Below the pieces are notes generated by a model that was given only the letters and a program-made list of their open reading frames with translations, made no database searches and was not told the origin of the DNA. A DNA stretch of 64,000 nucleotides. It comes from Streptomyces sp. NRRL F-5122 (GTDB taxonomy: Bacteria; Actinomycetota; Actinomycetes; Streptomycetales; Streptomycetaceae). The position numbers were made by a program, and so were the translations under genes. The stretch is from contig NZ_LMWH01000093.1 in the NCBI RefSeq assembly GCF_001507435.1, positions 62,001 to 126,000 on the forward strand, read 5' to 3'. Below are positions 1 to 9,560 of this stretch, piece after piece; the first letter of the stretch is position 1; each line of letters begins with the position of its first letter.

Positions 1-863
1 TAGCCCACCAGGGCCACGTCGTCCGGGATGCGCCGGCCCGCCTCGCGCAGCACCTGGCGGGCACCCGCCGCCATCACGTCCGACTCCGCGAACACCGCGT
101 CCACGTCGGGGCGGCGGGCGAGGAGTTCCGTCATGGCGCGGCGGCCGCCCTCCTCCGTGAAGTCACCCGGCAGGATCAGGCCTTCGTCCACCTCCCGACC
201 CGCCTCCCGCAGGGCGTCGCGGTAGCCGTCGATGCGTCGCTGCGCGCCATAGACGTCGAGGCGGCCGGTGATGGTGGCGATCTGCGCACGGCCGCGGTCG
301 ATCAGGTGCTCGACGGCCGAACGGCCGCCGCCGTAGTTGTCGGAGTCCACCGAGGGCAGCGCCTCGTGCTCCGAGCGCGGGCCGCTGATCACGGCCGGGA
401 TGTCGAGCTGCAACAGGAGGTCGGGCAGCGGATCGTGGGCGTGCACCGAGACCAGCAGGACGCCGTCGACCCGGTGGGCCGCCAGATACTGGGCCAGTCT
501 TCGGCGTTCACGGTCGTTGCCCGCGAAGATCAGCAGCAACTGCATCTCGGTGTCCGAGAGTTCGGCACCCACCCCGCGCAGCATGTCGGAGAAGTACGGT
601 TCGGCGAAGAACCGGGTCTCCGGCTCGGGGACGACGAGGGCGATCGCGTCCGTACGGTTGGCCGCGAGGGCGCGGGCAGCCGTGTTGGGGACGTAGCCCA
701 GTTCCGCGACGGCCGCTTCGACGGCCGCCCGCGTCGCGTCGCTGACCCGGGGCGAGCCGTTGATCACCCGGGAGACAGTGCCCCGGCCGACACCGGCGCG
801 TGCGGCGACCTCCTCCAGTGTCGGCCGTCGACCGTTCCGTCCCCGCCCTGCGTTGACTGCCAT
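1..863 (-). CDS. LacI-family transcriptional regulator, CebR-like (3' part beyond the window)
   Basis: Sugar-responsive DNA-binding repressor of the LacI/GalR family. About 287 residues are visible and the C-terminus runs off the left edge. The N-terminal helix-turn-helix (residues about 14-60) carries PTLEEVAARAGVGRGTVSRV and the hinge helix NTAARALA; a periplasmic-binding-protein-like sensor domain follows. The ATG start at 863 is preceded by GGGAGGCGG. It lies downstream of the beta-glucosidase in the same direction, behind a strong hairpin, so it probably has its own promoter. Its HTH is nearly the same as that of the LacI gene at 6856-7899. From memory of CebR sequences, this copy looks at least as close to CebR, so which one is the true cellobiose sensor cannot be settled here. 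Confidence 0.93.
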   Translation of the reverse strand, partial: MAVNAGRGRNGRRPTLEEVAARAGVGRGTVSRVINGSPRVSDATRAAVEAAVAELGYVPNTAARALAANRTDAIALVVPEPETRFFAEPYFSDMLRGVGAELSDTEMQLLLIFAGNDRERRRLAQYLAAHRVDGVLLVSVHAHDPLPDLLLQLDIPAVISGPRSEHEALPSVDSDNYGGGRSAVEHLIDRGRAQIATITGRLDVYGAQRRIDGYRDALREAGREVDEGLILPGDFTEEGGRRAMTELLARRPDVDAVFAESDVMAAGARQVLREAGRRIPDDVALVG

Positions 864-1002
864 GGTCTCCGCCTCCCGTTCGCAGCCGCCAGGCCAGGAT
901 CGTGTTCGCGGCCGTTCGGCCAGGAATGTAACAGTCCCTGTCCTGACGCCCCCGCTCCCATCATCCTCCGCCGGCGGGCACGCCCGGCCGTGGGGCACCC
1001 GT

Positions 1003-1035
1003 GAGGGGCGCCGCCACTGAGCGGTGACGCCCCTC
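1003..1035 (-). terminator. Stem-loop terminator after the beta-glucosidase gene
   Basis: Inverted repeat with arms GAGGGGCG (1003-1010) and CGCCCCTC (1028-1035), and an inner CCGC/GCGG pair. It starts just past the stop codon at 1046 on the minus strand. There is no clear T-run, which is common for Streptomyces terminators. It would separate the beta-glucosidase transcript from the LacI gene downstream. Confidence 0.6.
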
Positions 1036-1045
1036 GGCCGGTTGA

Positions 1046-2509
1046 TCAGCCGTTGTTCTGCTCGTCGACTGCGGGCAGCGCGTTCCTGCGGATCACGTCC
1101 GCGTACCAGTGGGCGCTCGCCTTGGGGATGCGGCGCTGGGTCGAGTAGTCGACGTAGACCGTGCCGAAGCGCTTCGAGTAGCCGTAGGACCACTCGAAGT
1201 TGTCCAGCAGGGACCACAGGAAGTAGCCGCGGACGTCGGCCCCGTCGGCGATGGCCCTGCGCACCGCGTCCAGGTGGGCGTGGAGGTAGGCGATCCGCTG
1301 CGGGTCGTTCACCACGCCCTCGGGCGAGATGTAGTCGTCGAAGGCGGCACCGTTCTCCGTGACCATCAGCGGCAGTTCCGGGTGCGACTTCGAGAGGTCG
1401 GTCAGCAGGGTGTGCAGCCCGCTGGGGTCGATGGCCCAGTTCATCGCCGTCAGGTTGTTGTTGGCGAGGTGGAAGGCGACGTGGTCGGAGCCGGTCCACG
1501 GCGAGTGGTCGCTCGCACCGTGACCGTCGTTCTTGGTGGTGCCGGCGCCCTCGGTCGCAAGCGAGACCACGGTCGGCGAGTAGTAGTTGACGCCGAGCAC
1601 GTCGATGGGGCGGGAGATCTCCGCCAGGTCGCCGTCGTGCACCAGGCTGCCCCAGTCGACGATGCGCGCGGTGTCCTCGAGCAGGTCCTCGGGATACGCC
1701 CCGTCCAGGATGGGACCGGTGAAGACCCGGTTGCCGACCGCGTCGATACGGCGGGCGGCCTCGGCGTCGTCGGCGCTGTCGGTGAGCGGGCGCACCTGAT
1801 GCAGGTTGAGGGTGATGGAGGTCTGCGCGGACGCGGGCAGAACCGCGCGCAGCGCCCCGATCGCCTGGCCGTGGGCCAGGTTGAGGTGGTGGGCGGCGCG
1901 CAGGGTGGCCGCCGGGTCGGTCCGGCCGGGCGCATGCACACCGGAGCCGTAGCCGAGGAACGCCGAGCACCACGGCTCGTTGAGGGTCGTCCACACCCCG
2001 ATCCGGTCACCGAGGGTCCGGGCCATGATGTCGGCGTACTCGGCGAAACGGTATGCGGTGTCGCGGTGCGGCCAGCCGCCCGCGTCCTCCAACTCCTGGG
2101 GCAGGTCCCAGTGGTAGAGCGTGGCCACGGGGGTGACGCCCGCCTCCAGCAGCTCGTCGGTGAGCCGGCGGTAGAAGTCCAGGCCACGCTCGACGGCGGG
2201 TCCGCGCCCGGTGGGCTGCACCCGGGACCAGGAGATGGAGAAACGGTACGCCTTGAGGCCGAGGTCCTTCATCAGCGCCACGTCGTCGCGGTAGCGGTGG
2301 TAGTGGTCGGCGGCGATGTCCCCGGTGTCCCCGTTGCGGACCCTTCCGGGGGTGTGGCTGTAGGTGTCCCAGATGGACGGGGTGCGGCCGTCCTCGGTGG
2401 CGGCACCCTCCACCTGGTAGGCGGCGGTGGCGGCGCCCCAGGTGAAGCCCTGGGGGAAGGAGGTGGCCGGAGCCGACAGGGGGGTCGCCTCGGGTCGTAC
2501 TGCGGTCAT
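1046..2509 (-). CDS. bglC: GH1 beta-glucosidase (cellobiose-hydrolysing, BglC-like)
   Basis: Cytoplasmic family GH1 beta-glucosidase, 487 aa, the usual length. It would hydrolyse imported cellobiose and cello-oligosaccharides to glucose. No signal peptide is present. The N-terminal GH1 signature [14 protein letters not shown] is at residues 22-35. The acid/base Glu is E178 in TLNEPW and the nucleophile is E385 in VTENG. The ATG at 2509 lies 3 nt from a CebR-like box (2512-2525) whose GGGAGCG half may double as the ribosome binding site. It follows cebEFG in the same direction but behind a terminator-like hairpin, so it may be transcribed separately under the same regulator. The call as beta-glucosidase is firm; the name bglC rests on locus context. 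A paralogue is at 8059-9486. Confidence 0.92.
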   Translation of the reverse strand: MTAVRPEATPLSAPATSFPQGFTWGAATAAYQVEGAATEDGRTPSIWDTYSHTPGRVRNGDTGDIAADHYHRYRDDVALMKDLGLKAYRFSISWSRVQPTGRGPAVERGLDFYRRLTDELLEAGVTPVATLYHWDLPQELEDAGGWPHRDTAYRFAEYADIMARTLGDRIGVWTTLNEPWCSAFLGYGSGVHAPGRTDPAATLRAAHHLNLAHGQAIGALRAVLPASAQTSITLNLHQVRPLTDSADDAEAARRIDAVGNRVFTGPILDGAYPEDLLEDTARIVDWGSLVHDGDLAEISRPIDVLGVNYYSPTVVSLATEGAGTTKNDGHGASDHSPWTGSDHVAFHLANNNLTAMNWAIDPSGLHTLLTDLSKSHPELPLMVTENGAAFDDYISPEGVVNDPQRIAYLHAHLDAVRRAIADGADVRGYFLWSLLDNFEWSYGYSKRFGTVYVDYSTQRRIPKASAHWYADVIRRNALPAVDEQNNG

Positions 2510-2511
2510 CG

Positions 2512-2525
2512 TGAGAACGCTCCCA
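2512..2525. promoter_or_regulatory. CebR-type operator (12/14 match) upstream of the GH1 gene
   Basis: Read on the minus strand the site is TGGGAGCGTTCTCA, two mismatches from the known CebR palindrome TGGGAGCGCTCCCA. It sits directly upstream of the beta-glucosidase ATG and overlaps the probable ribosome binding site, so a bound repressor would block transcription at or just after the start point. Confidence 0.7.
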
Positions 2526-2532
2526 AAGTATC

Positions 2533-2560
2533 GGGTGAAAAGGCCGGACAGTGGTCCGGC
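2533..2560 (-). terminator. Intrinsic terminator after cebG
   Basis: On the minus strand the stem GCCGGAC/GTCCGGC (2560-2543) with a 4-nt loop is followed by CCTTTTCACC (2542-2533). This is the canonical hairpin-plus-T-run form, rare in this GC-rich window. It lies between the last permease gene and the beta-glucosidase operator. Confidence 0.65.
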
Positions 2561-2693
2561 GAGAGGAGGATGCGGGCCGAGCGCGGGCCGGGCGGCCGTC
2601 CGGTGGAGCCTGCGTGCGGGGCGGGTCCCACCGGACGGCGGATGACGGGGCAGGCGCGTGGGCTGCCGGGGCGCCGGCCCGGCGTGGACGGGG

Positions 2694-3614
2694 TCAGCCC
2701 TTCACGGCGCCCGCCATGATGCCTCCGACGATCTGCTTGCCGAAGATCACGAACACCAGCAGCAGCGGCAGCGTGCTGATCAGGGCTCCGGCCATGACGA
2801 TGCTCTGGTCGGGGGTGTAGGAGGCACTGAGCTGGCCGAGGGCCACCTGGATGGTGGGGTTCTCCTGGTTCAGGGCCAGGAAGGGCCAGAAGAAGTCGTT
2901 CCACGCCTGCACGAACGTGAGCATGCCCAGCACCATCATCGCGGGCCGGGCCACGGGCAGGACGACGTTCCAGACGATCCGGATGTTGCTCGCACCGTCC
3001 ACCTTGGCCGCCTCGATGAGCTCGTACGGCAGGGCCTCCAAGAGGTACTGCCGCATGAAGAAGACGCCGAAGGCACCGACGAGGGTCGGGAAGATCACCG
3101 ACTCCAGCTTTCCGCCCCATCCGATGTCCGACATCATCATGAAGAGCGGAACGACGCTGAGCTGCGGCGGAATGGTCAGCGTGGCGATGACGGCGGTCAT
3201 CAGGGCGCCGCGCCCGCGAAAGCGCATCTTGGCGAAGGCGTAGCCCGCGAGGGTGCAGAAGAACAGCGTCGCCGCCGTGATGCAGCCGGACACGATGATG
3301 CTGTTGACGATGGCCTTCCCCAGGTGCGCCTGTTCCCAGGCCGACTGGAGGTTGCTCCACAGACGGCCGCCCGGCACGAGCGGCGGCGGGGTGTCGAGGA
3401 CCCGCTGCTGGTCATGCGAGGCGGCCACCAGGGTCCAGTACAGGGGGAAGAGCGAGCCCAGGCCGACGATGACGAGGGCCGCGTAGGTGAGCGGGCCGCC
3501 CTTGAGCTGCTGGCCGGCGCCGAGCTTGAAACGGCTGCGGCCCGTGCCCTCGGTCCGGGGCTGTCCGGCCGGGAGGAGGGTCGGTGCGGTCTTGGTGGGA
3601 CTGGTCGTGGTCAT
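2694..3614 (-). CDS. cebG: Cellobiose/cello-oligosaccharide ABC transporter permease, CebG-like
   Basis: Inner-membrane permease of a carbohydrate ABC importer (MalG-type, CUT1 family), 306 aa. A charged N-terminal tail of about 45 residues precedes six hydrophobic segments. The EAA loop that docks the ATPase is seen as [20 protein letters not shown] around residue 205. The C-terminus [10 protein letters not shown] is typical of MalG-like subunits. It lies 14 nt downstream of the CebF-like gene. No ATP-binding gene is present here; in Streptomyces this importer class uses the shared ATPase MsiK encoded elsewhere. Substrate assignment rests on the CebR boxes and the GH1 neighbours. Confidence 0.88.
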   Translation of the reverse strand: MTTTSPTKTAPTLLPAGQPRTEGTGRSRFKLGAGQQLKGGPLTYAALVIVGLGSLFPLYWTLVAASHDQQRVLDTPPPLVPGGRLWSNLQSAWEQAHLGKAIVNSIIVSGCITAATLFFCTLAGYAFAKMRFRGRGALMTAVIATLTIPPQLSVVPLFMMMSDIGWGGKLESVIFPTLVGAFGVFFMRQYLLEALPYELIEAAKVDGASNIRIVWNVVLPVARPAMMVLGMLTFVQAWNDFFWPFLALNQENPTIQVALGQLSASYTPDQSIVMAGALISTLPLLLVFVIFGKQIVGGIMAGAVKG

Positions 3615-3628
3615 CGATTTCGCTCCCG

Positions 3629-4627
3629 TCAGGCCGCGCTCTTGCGCACGAACCGGCTGACGATCCAGTTGATCAGGGCGATGAGCAGCAGCAGGACGAG
3701 CATCGCCCAGGCCACGGCCGCGGCCGGACCCAGGTGCCCCAGCTTCCAGCCGTAGTTGAAGAGATAGATGCTGAGCGTCTCGTACTGGTGCTCGTTGCCA
3801 CCGATCGAGCCGAGGGTTCCGCCCTGCAGCAGCAGCGGCTCACCGAAGAGCTGCATGGAACCGATGGTGGAGATGACGATCGTGAAGAGGATCGTCGGCC
3901 GCAGCGAGGGAATCGTCACCTTGCGGAACTGCTGCCACCGCGTCGCCCCGTCGATCGAGGCAGCCTCGTACAGATCGGTCGGCACGGCCTGCATGGCCGC
4001 GAGATAGATCAGCGCGTTGTAGCCGGTCCACCGCCAGATCACGATGACGGAGATAGCGATCTTGGACGTCCACTCACCGTTGCCCCAGTCGATGTTGCTG
4101 AACCCGACGAAGTGCAGCGCCCAGTTGAGCAGGCCGCCGTCGGCCCGGAAGACCAGGGCGAACACCAGGGCCGCGGTCGCCACCGAGGTGGCGTACGGGG
4201 TGAGGATCACCGTCCGCCAGAAGGTGCTGGCGCGCAGCTTGTAGTTGAGGAGATGAGCGAGGCCCAGTGCGACGAGCAGCTGCGGGACGGTCGAGATGAC
4301 ACCGATCACAAAGGTGTTGGCGACGGCCGTCCAGAACTCGGAGTCCTGGAGGATCTTGGCGAAGTTGTCCCAGCCCACCCACTCGGACTGGCTGAGGCTC
4401 GTCATCTCCACCCGGTGCAGGGCGATCCAGCCGGTGTAGAGGAGCGGATAGAGCCCGAAGGCGCCGAAGATGAGGAAGAAGGGGGCGATGTACGCGTAGG
4501 GGGAGGCCAGGTCGTCGAAGCGCCAGAGCCGACTGCGCCACGATCGCCGATCGCTTCCGTTCGACGCGGCGCCGGAGCCGCCGGGCGGCGGGCTGTAGGC
4601 GCCCCGGGTGGGGGTTGTTGTTGCCAC
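3629..4627 (-). CDS. cebF: Cellobiose/cello-oligosaccharide ABC transporter permease, CebF-like
   Basis: Inner-membrane permease of the MalF type, 332 aa, partner of the CebG-like protein. The open frame continues upstream, but GTG at 4627 is chosen because GAAGGAC lies about 8 nt before it and the product begins with a short Thr/Pro-rich tail before the first membrane segment (SPYAYIAPFFLIFGAFGLYP). The EAA loop is EAASIDGATRWQQFRKVTIPS. About 410 nt separate it from the binding-protein gene, unusually far for one operon, and that gap holds a 15-bp perfect hairpin. Confidence 0.88.
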   Translation of the reverse strand: MATTTPTRGAYSPPPGGSGAASNGSDRRSWRSRLWRFDDLASPYAYIAPFFLIFGAFGLYPLLYTGWIALHRVEMTSLSQSEWVGWDNFAKILQDSEFWTAVANTFVIGVISTVPQLLVALGLAHLLNYKLRASTFWRTVILTPYATSVATAALVFALVFRADGGLLNWALHFVGFSNIDWGNGEWTSKIAISVIVIWRWTGYNALIYLAAMQAVPTDLYEAASIDGATRWQQFRKVTIPSLRPTILFTIVISTIGSMQLFGEPLLLQGGTLGSIGGNEHQYETLSIYLFNYGWKLGHLGPAAAVAWAMLVLLLLIALINWIVSRFVRKSAA

Positions 4628-4998
4628 GGAGGAAGTCCTTCTCTGGGGGTTCGGCCGGGTACGGGGCCGCAGACGCGTCCAGGGCCGGGCGCCGGTCCCG
4701 ACGCGCCGCGAAGCACGTCGGTTCGGGCACCGGCCCGCTGCGCGCCCTGGCCTTGAAGTCCGTGCGGTGCGGGACCCGGCCGCCGGATGCCCGGCCCTGT
4801 GGCTCAGGTGCCGGACCCGATCGCGCTGCCGGACGTGCACCGGCGGGCGGAGGGACCACATGGCGCGTCCGGCGCTGCACCAGGGGCCGCGCCGGCGGGC
4901 GCCGCGACGCTCTCCGCCCGTACGGAGCCGGGCACTCGGCCGGACTCGGAACGGACCCTTCCTGCCGTGGGATCCGCCGGACCGGACTTCGCGCCCGG

Positions 4999-5034
4999 GC
5001 CGGTGCGGGCGGCCGCGGAGCCGCCCGCACCGGC
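4999..5034. terminator. Very strong hairpin between cebE and cebF
   Basis: A perfect 15-bp inverted repeat with a 6-nt loop: arms at 4999-5013 and 5020-5034, GGTGCGGGCGGC against its complement. It begins 5 nt after the cebE stop codon in the transcript. No T-run follows. It may end most transcripts, or protect the 3' end of the cebE mRNA so that binding protein is made in excess over permeases. The rest of the 4628-5039 interval shows no credible gene. Confidence 0.65.
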
Positions 5035-5039
5035 GCGCG

Positions 5040-6362
5040 TCAGCCGATCGCCTTGTCGATCGTCTCGGTCGCGGCCTTCCACGCGTCAGCGGGCTTGGTG
5101 CCCCGCTGCTCCATGTTGTTGATCTGCGTGGAGATCGTGTCCTTGATCACGCCGTCCTTCGGGCCGAGCACCGCCTCGGGAATGGTCTTGGCCTCCTCGG
5201 CGTAGATCTGGCCGATGGGGGCGTCACTGAAGTAGGCGAGCTTGGCGTCCTTCACGTCGGGGAGCTCGTAGGCGCCCTGGTTCGACGGGAAGATGCCGGC
5301 CGCCTTGAACACGGCGGCCTGCTGCTCGGCGGCCGTCAGCCACTTCACCAGGTCGGTGGCCTCCTTGACGTGCTTGCCGCTCTTCGGGACGGCCAGGAAC
5401 GAGCCACCCCAGTTGGCCGCGGTCGAACCGGGGGCGCGGGAGATGTCCCACTTGCCCTTGTAGGCGTCACCGGAGTTGTTGGAGATCTGGTTGGCCATCC
5501 ACGCGGGGCACGCCACGGTGGCCACGGAGCCCTTGCGCAGCGCGGCCGTCCAGGCGTCGGTGAACTGCGGCAGGCCCTGGGTCAGCTTCTTCGAGGCGGC
5601 CTCGGCGGCCAGGTTCCAGCCCTGCTGGACGGCCGGGCTGTCCTTGTAGATCGGCTTGCCCTCGGCGTCGTAGTACTGCTTGGCGTCCGAGCTGACGACC
5701 GCGTTGTACATGGCGCTCGCGGAGTCCATGAAGTAGGTCCCGGAGGGAGCCTTCTTCTTGTACTGCTCACCGAGCTTGAGGTAGTCCTCCCAGCCGCCCG
5801 CGACGGCCTTGGCGACGGCCTCGCGGTCGGTCGGCAGACCGGCCTTCTCGAAGAGGTCCTTGCGGTAGCACAGCGACATCGGACCGATGTCGGTGCCCGC
5901 ACCGATGACCGCGCCGTCCTTCGTGGTGGCCTGCTTCTCCTTCCAGGACACCCAGTCGCTCACGTTGATCGACTTGCTCAGGTCGCTGAACTTGTCGGCC
6001 TGGGTGTCGACGACCTCCTTGATGCGGCCGACCTCGATGCCGGTGACATCCGCCAGACCGCTGCCCGTGTTCAGCTGCTGAAGGAGCTTCGGGTAGTAGT
6101 CCTGCTCGTTGGCGGTGGTCTCTTCCTTCACCGTGATGTTCGGGTGGAGCTTGTGGTACTGAGCGAACAGATCGGCTTCCTTGTAACCGAACTGCCCGAA
6201 GTCCGCCACGGTGAGGGTGATCTTGCCGTCGGAGCCGGAGGCGTCCGAATCGCCGTCGTCGCTGCTGCAGCCCGTGAGCAGCAGGGCCGAGGCCGCCAGG
6301 ACCGAGGTGGTCAGGACCGCCGCTCTGCGGCCGCGACCGCCGCCGGTGCCAGTTATGCGCAT
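5040..6362 (-). CDS. cebE: Cellobiose/cello-oligosaccharide-binding lipoprotein, CebE-like
   Basis: Extracellular solute-binding protein of a CUT1 sugar importer, 440 aa. It carries a lipoprotein signal peptide: basic RGRR stretch, hydrophobic core, lipobox LLTGC with the lipidated Cys at about residue 32, then an Asp/Ser-rich linker. The mature part has the family-1 extracellular binding-protein fold features, such as LPTDREAVAKAVAGGWEDYLK and a conserved Trp-rich C-terminal half. It is first in the importer operon and divergent from the LacI gene at 6856. A CebR-type box lies about 212 nt upstream of its start. Confidence 0.9.
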   Translation of the reverse strand: MRITGTGGGRGRRAAVLTTSVLAASALLLTGCSSDDGDSDASGSDGKITLTVADFGQFGYKEADLFAQYHKLHPNITVKEETTANEQDYYPKLLQQLNTGSGLADVTGIEVGRIKEVVDTQADKFSDLSKSINVSDWVSWKEKQATTKDGAVIGAGTDIGPMSLCYRKDLFEKAGLPTDREAVAKAVAGGWEDYLKLGEQYKKKAPSGTYFMDSASAMYNAVVSSDAKQYYDAEGKPIYKDSPAVQQGWNLAAEAASKKLTQGLPQFTDAWTAALRKGSVATVACPAWMANQISNNSGDAYKGKWDISRAPGSTAANWGGSFLAVPKSGKHVKEATDLVKWLTAAEQQAAVFKAAGIFPSNQGAYELPDVKDAKLAYFSDAPIGQIYAEEAKTIPEAVLGPKDGVIKDTISTQINNMEQRGTKPADAWKAATETIDKAIG

Positions 6363-6573
6363 TCCACTACTCCTTGTTCCAGTGGGGAACGGACCTCAGG
6401 ATTCGGACCGCCAGCGGTCGACGGTCCGGACCTGCCCCTCTCGGTTCGAGCAGCGGCCAGCCCACAGCACGGGCGTGCAGTGCGAAGATGCTGGTCAACG
6501 GTGTGCCATGCGAGGTAGAGGGAAAGGCCATCGGTGCTTCGGGGCCGCGCGAGACGACCCCCGGGGCTACCCG

Positions 6574-6587
6574 TGGGACCGCTCCCA
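6574..6587. promoter_or_regulatory. CebR-type operator (13/14 match) in the cebE upstream region
   Basis: The sequence TGGGACCGCTCCCA differs by one base from the CebR palindrome TGGGAGCGCTCCCA. It lies in the 493-nt divergent region between cebE (minus) and the LacI gene (plus), 212 nt from the cebE start and 269 nt from the LacI start. It most likely controls cebEFG. The rest of the 6363-6855 interval holds no gene. Confidence 0.8.
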
Positions 6588-6855
6588 CGCGGCATGCCGG
6601 AAGACTCCTTCCTGGCGGGCCATGTGTCAAGACTTGAAAACAGCGTTGTTGCGCGAGCGTGTCCTGTACGTCACGTGAACGTGTCGCGCCGCAGGCCGTT
6701 CAATGCCGAGGTGCTCGCCGTACTGTTGGGGAATCGGCGCAGGTCACGCGCGGAATGCAGGCATGCAGGCGCAGGGCCGGCCTGCCCGTGGAAGCGTTCA
6801 GCGAAAATTCCGGGTCACAATGAAGCACCCCTTACAGAACGCCGGAAGGTGAACA

Positions 6856-7899
6856 ATGAGTTCTGCCGCACAGCCGCCTGAGGCCGCCCGCGCCCGGCGC
6901 CCGACGCTGGACGCCGTGGCCGCTCGCGCCGGCGTCGGCCGCGGCACGGTGTCCCGGGTGATCAACGGCTCCCCCAAGGTGAGCGCCCACTCCAGGGCGG
7001 CGGTGGAGCAGGCGATCGCCGAACTCGGCTACGTTCCCAACCGCGCCGCCCGTTCCCTGGTCACGCGCCGTACGGACTCGGTCGCCCTGGTCGTCCCCGA
7101 GTCCGAGACCCGGCTCTTCTCCGAGCCGTACTTCTCGGCGATCATCCGGGGCGTGTCCTCCGGGCTCTCGGGCGCCGGGATGCAGTTGCTGCTGGTGCTG
7201 GTGCGCGACGAGAGCGAGCGAGCGCGGCTTGCGACATACCTGACCGAGCAGCGGGTGGACGGCGTGCTGATGGTGGCCGTGCACCGCGACGACACGCTTC
7301 CGGACCTGCTGGACGAATTGGCGATTCCGACCGTGCTGGCGGGACGCCGCGGCCATCCGGAGCCCCTGGGACACGTCCGCGCGGACAACGGAGGCGGCGC
7401 CCGGGCCGCGGTCCGGCATCTGCTGGAGGGAGACCGGCGGACCATCGCCACCATCACCGGACCGTTGGACATGGACGTCGCCCGGGCCCGTCTGGACGGC
7501 TACCGCGAGGCCCTGCAGACGGCGGGCATCACCGTCGACGAGGAGTTGATCGCGGTCGGCGACTTCACGGAGGAGGGCGGAAGAGCGGCCATGCGCGAGC
7601 TGCTGCGCCGGCGCCCCCACCTCGACGCCGTCTTCGCCGCCTCCGACGTGACGGCCTCGGGTGCCGTGCTCGAACTGCGTGCGGCGGGGCGCCGGGTGCC
7701 CGACGACGTCGCCGTCATCGGCTTCGACGACTCGATCGTGGCCCGGCACACCGATCCCCCGCTGACCAGCGTGCGCCAGCCGATCGAGGAGATGGGCCGC
7801 ACCATGGCGCGCCTCCTGCTTGAGGAGATCGCCCAGCGGGGCAAGGGCCACCGGGAGGTCGTCCTGCCGACGGAACTGGTGGTCCGGAAGTCCGCCTGA
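6856..7899 (+). CDS. LacI-family transcriptional regulator, CebR-like
   Basis: LacI/GalR-type repressor, 347 aa, full family length. The HTH is at residues about 16-35 (PTLDAVAARAGVGRGTVSRV), the hinge at NRAARSLV, then a sugar-binding domain with the family pattern AVFAASDVTASGAVLELRAAGRRVPDDVAVIGFDDS. The ATG is preceded by GGAAGGTG. It is divergent from cebE and points towards a second GH1 gene that has a perfect CebR box. Its HTH closely resembles that of the partial LacI gene at 1-863, so the two may recognise the same operator. They could answer to different sugars. Confidence 0.94.
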   Translation: MSSAAQPPEAARARRPTLDAVAARAGVGRGTVSRVINGSPKVSAHSRAAVEQAIAELGYVPNRAARSLVTRRTDSVALVVPESETRLFSEPYFSAIIRGVSSGLSGAGMQLLLVLVRDESERARLATYLTEQRVDGVLMVAVHRDDTLPDLLDELAIPTVLAGRRGHPEPLGHVRADNGGGARAAVRHLLEGDRRTIATITGPLDMDVARARLDGYREALQTAGITVDEELIAVGDFTEEGGRAAMRELLRRRPHLDAVFAASDVTASGAVLELRAAGRRVPDDVAVIGFDDSIVARHTDPPLTSVRQPIEEMGRTMARLLLEEIAQRGKGHREVVLPTELVVRKSA

Positions 7900-8006
7900 G
7901 ACGCGCCGCCCACCCGGCGGGCCCCGAGGCGGGACCCGACCGCAGCGCGGCACCGATGGCGGACGCCCGCCCCGCACGGACTTTCCGCCGCGCACCCCCT
8001 TCCGTA

Positions 8007-8020
8007 TGGGAGCGCTCCCA
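8007..8020. promoter_or_regulatory. Perfect CebR-type operator upstream of the second GH1 gene
   Basis: A perfect 14-bp palindrome TGGGAGCGCTCCCA, identical to the published CebR box, ending 38 nt upstream of the ATG of the GH1 gene at 8059. It supports cello-oligosaccharide-responsive control of that gene by one of the two LacI proteins. Confidence 0.9.
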
Positions 8021-8058
8021 TGCACAATGGGGCCAGCCGACCCAGGAGAGCCCCCACG

Positions 8059-9486
8059 ATGACCGTGTCCGCGCCGCAGGTGACGTTTCCCCGCGCCTTC
8101 CTCTGGGGTGCCGCCACATCGGCGTACCAGATCGAGGGCGCGGTGCGGGAGATCGGCCGCACGCCCTCCATCTGGGACACCTTCAGCCACACACCGGGCA
8201 AGACGGTCGGCGGCGAGACCGGTGACATAGCCGTCGACCACTACCACCGCTACCGTGACGACGTCGCGCTCATGGCCGAACTGGGCCTGGGCGCCTATCG
8301 CTTCTCGGTCTCGTGGTCGCGGGTGCAGCCGACCGGCCGGGGCCCGGTGGTCCAGCGGGGTCTGGACTTCTACCGCCGCCTCGTCGACGAACTGCTCGCG
8401 CACGGCATCAGGCCGACCATCACGCTCTACCACTGGGATCTGCCGCAGGACCTGGAGAACGCGGGCGGCTGGCCGCAGCGTGAGACCGCCTTCCGGTTCG
8501 CCGAGTACGCCCAGCTGGTGGGTGAGGCGCTGGGCGACCGCGTCGAGCAGTGGATCACTCTCAACGAGCCCTGGTGCAGCGCGTTCCTGGGTTACGGCGC
8601 CGGGGTGCACGCTCCGGGCCGCACCGACGCCGCGGCGTCACTGCGGGCGGCCCACCATCTGAACCTGGCCCATGGCCTCGGTGCGTCCGCGCTCCGGTCC
8701 GTGATGCCGGCCCGCAACACCGTGGCGGTGAGCCTCAACTCGTGCCCGGTGCGGACGGTGTCGCAGGATCCGGCGGACCTGGCGGCGGGGCGGAAGATAG
8801 ACGACCTGGCCAACGGCGTCTTCCACGGCCCCATGCTGCACGGGGCCTACCCTCAGTCCCTGCTCACGGCGACGTCGTCGCTCACGGACTGGTCCTACGT
8901 CCACGACGGCGATCTGGCGACGATCAACCAGCCGCTGGACGCGCTGGGCCTCAACTACTACACCCCGACTCTCGTGTCGGCCGCGTCGCAGACGGCAGCG
9001 GGCCGTCCGCGGCCGGGCGGTCGCGGCAGGGCCGCGGGCACACCCTGGCCGGGCGCGGAGGACGTGGCCTTCCATCAGAGTCCCGGTGAGCGCACGGAGA
9101 TGGGCTGGACGATCGACCCGGCCGGCCTGCACGAGCTGATCATGCGGTACAGCCGCGAGGTGCCTGGCCTGCCGCTCTACGTGACGGAGAACGGCGCGGC
9201 CTACGACGACAAGCCCGACCCGGACGGGCGCGTGCACGACCCGGAGCGGATCGCGTACCTGCACAGCCATCTGTCGGAGATCCGCCGTGCCATCGCGGAC
9301 GGCGCCAATGTGCGTGGCTACTACCTGTGGTCCCTGCTGGACAACTTCGAGTGGGCGCACGGCTACAGCAAGCGGTTCGGGGTGGTCTACGTGGACTACG
9401 CGACGCTTGCCCGGCAGCCGAAGTCGAGCGCGCACTGGTACTCCCTGGCGGCCCGCACCGGAAAGCTGCCGCCTCCGCAGGTCTGA
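8059..9486 (+). CDS. GH1 beta-glucosidase, second copy
   Basis: Cytoplasmic GH1 glycosidase, 475 aa from the ATG at 8059 (AGGAGAG 8 nt upstream). An upstream in-frame ATG at 8020 overlaps the operator and lacks a ribosome binding site. The signature [14 protein letters not shown] is near the N-terminus. The acid/base Glu is E170 (TLNEPW) and the nucleophile is E377 (VTENG). It resembles the GH1 protein at 1046-2509 along its whole length. A Gly/Arg/Pro-rich insert (about 314-328) replaces a different loop in the other copy and may alter substrate range. It is likely a paralogue for longer or differently linked glucosides. Confidence 0.93.
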   Translation: MTVSAPQVTFPRAFLWGAATSAYQIEGAVREIGRTPSIWDTFSHTPGKTVGGETGDIAVDHYHRYRDDVALMAELGLGAYRFSVSWSRVQPTGRGPVVQRGLDFYRRLVDELLAHGIRPTITLYHWDLPQDLENAGGWPQRETAFRFAEYAQLVGEALGDRVEQWITLNEPWCSAFLGYGAGVHAPGRTDAAASLRAAHHLNLAHGLGASALRSVMPARNTVAVSLNSCPVRTVSQDPADLAAGRKIDDLANGVFHGPMLHGAYPQSLLTATSSLTDWSYVHDGDLATINQPLDALGLNYYTPTLVSAASQTAAGRPRPGGRGRAAGTPWPGAEDVAFHQSPGERTEMGWTIDPAGLHELIMRYSREVPGLPLYVTENGAAYDDKPDPDGRVHDPERIAYLHSHLSEIRRAIADGANVRGYYLWSLLDNFEWAHGYSKRFGVVYVDYATLARQPKSSAHWYSLAARTGKLPPPQV

Positions 9487-9490
9487 CCGG

Positions 9491-9529
9491 CCGGGGACGC
9501 GGCGCGGGAGGGAGGCGCCGCGTCCCCGG
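9491..9529. terminator. Bidirectional terminator between convergent genes
   Basis: A perfect 15-bp stem: arm CCGGGGACGCGGCGC at 9491-9505 pairs with 9515-9529 across a 9-nt loop. It lies 4 nt after the GH1 stop and 31 nt before the stop of the convergent chitinase-like gene, so it can serve both. Confidence 0.8.
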
Positions 9530-9560
9530 CGGTCCGGGATCCGGTCCGGTGCGCCGAGCC

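Noticed and set aside
1109..2719. 536-aa plus-strand open frame over the beta-glucosidase
   Set aside because: Low-complexity Val/Gly/Arg product antisense to a clear GH1 gene; high-GC shadow frame.
6789..6802. Possible fourth CebR box before the LacI gene (TGGAAGCGTTCAGC)
   Set aside because: Five mismatches to the 14-bp palindrome; not better than chance in this sequence.
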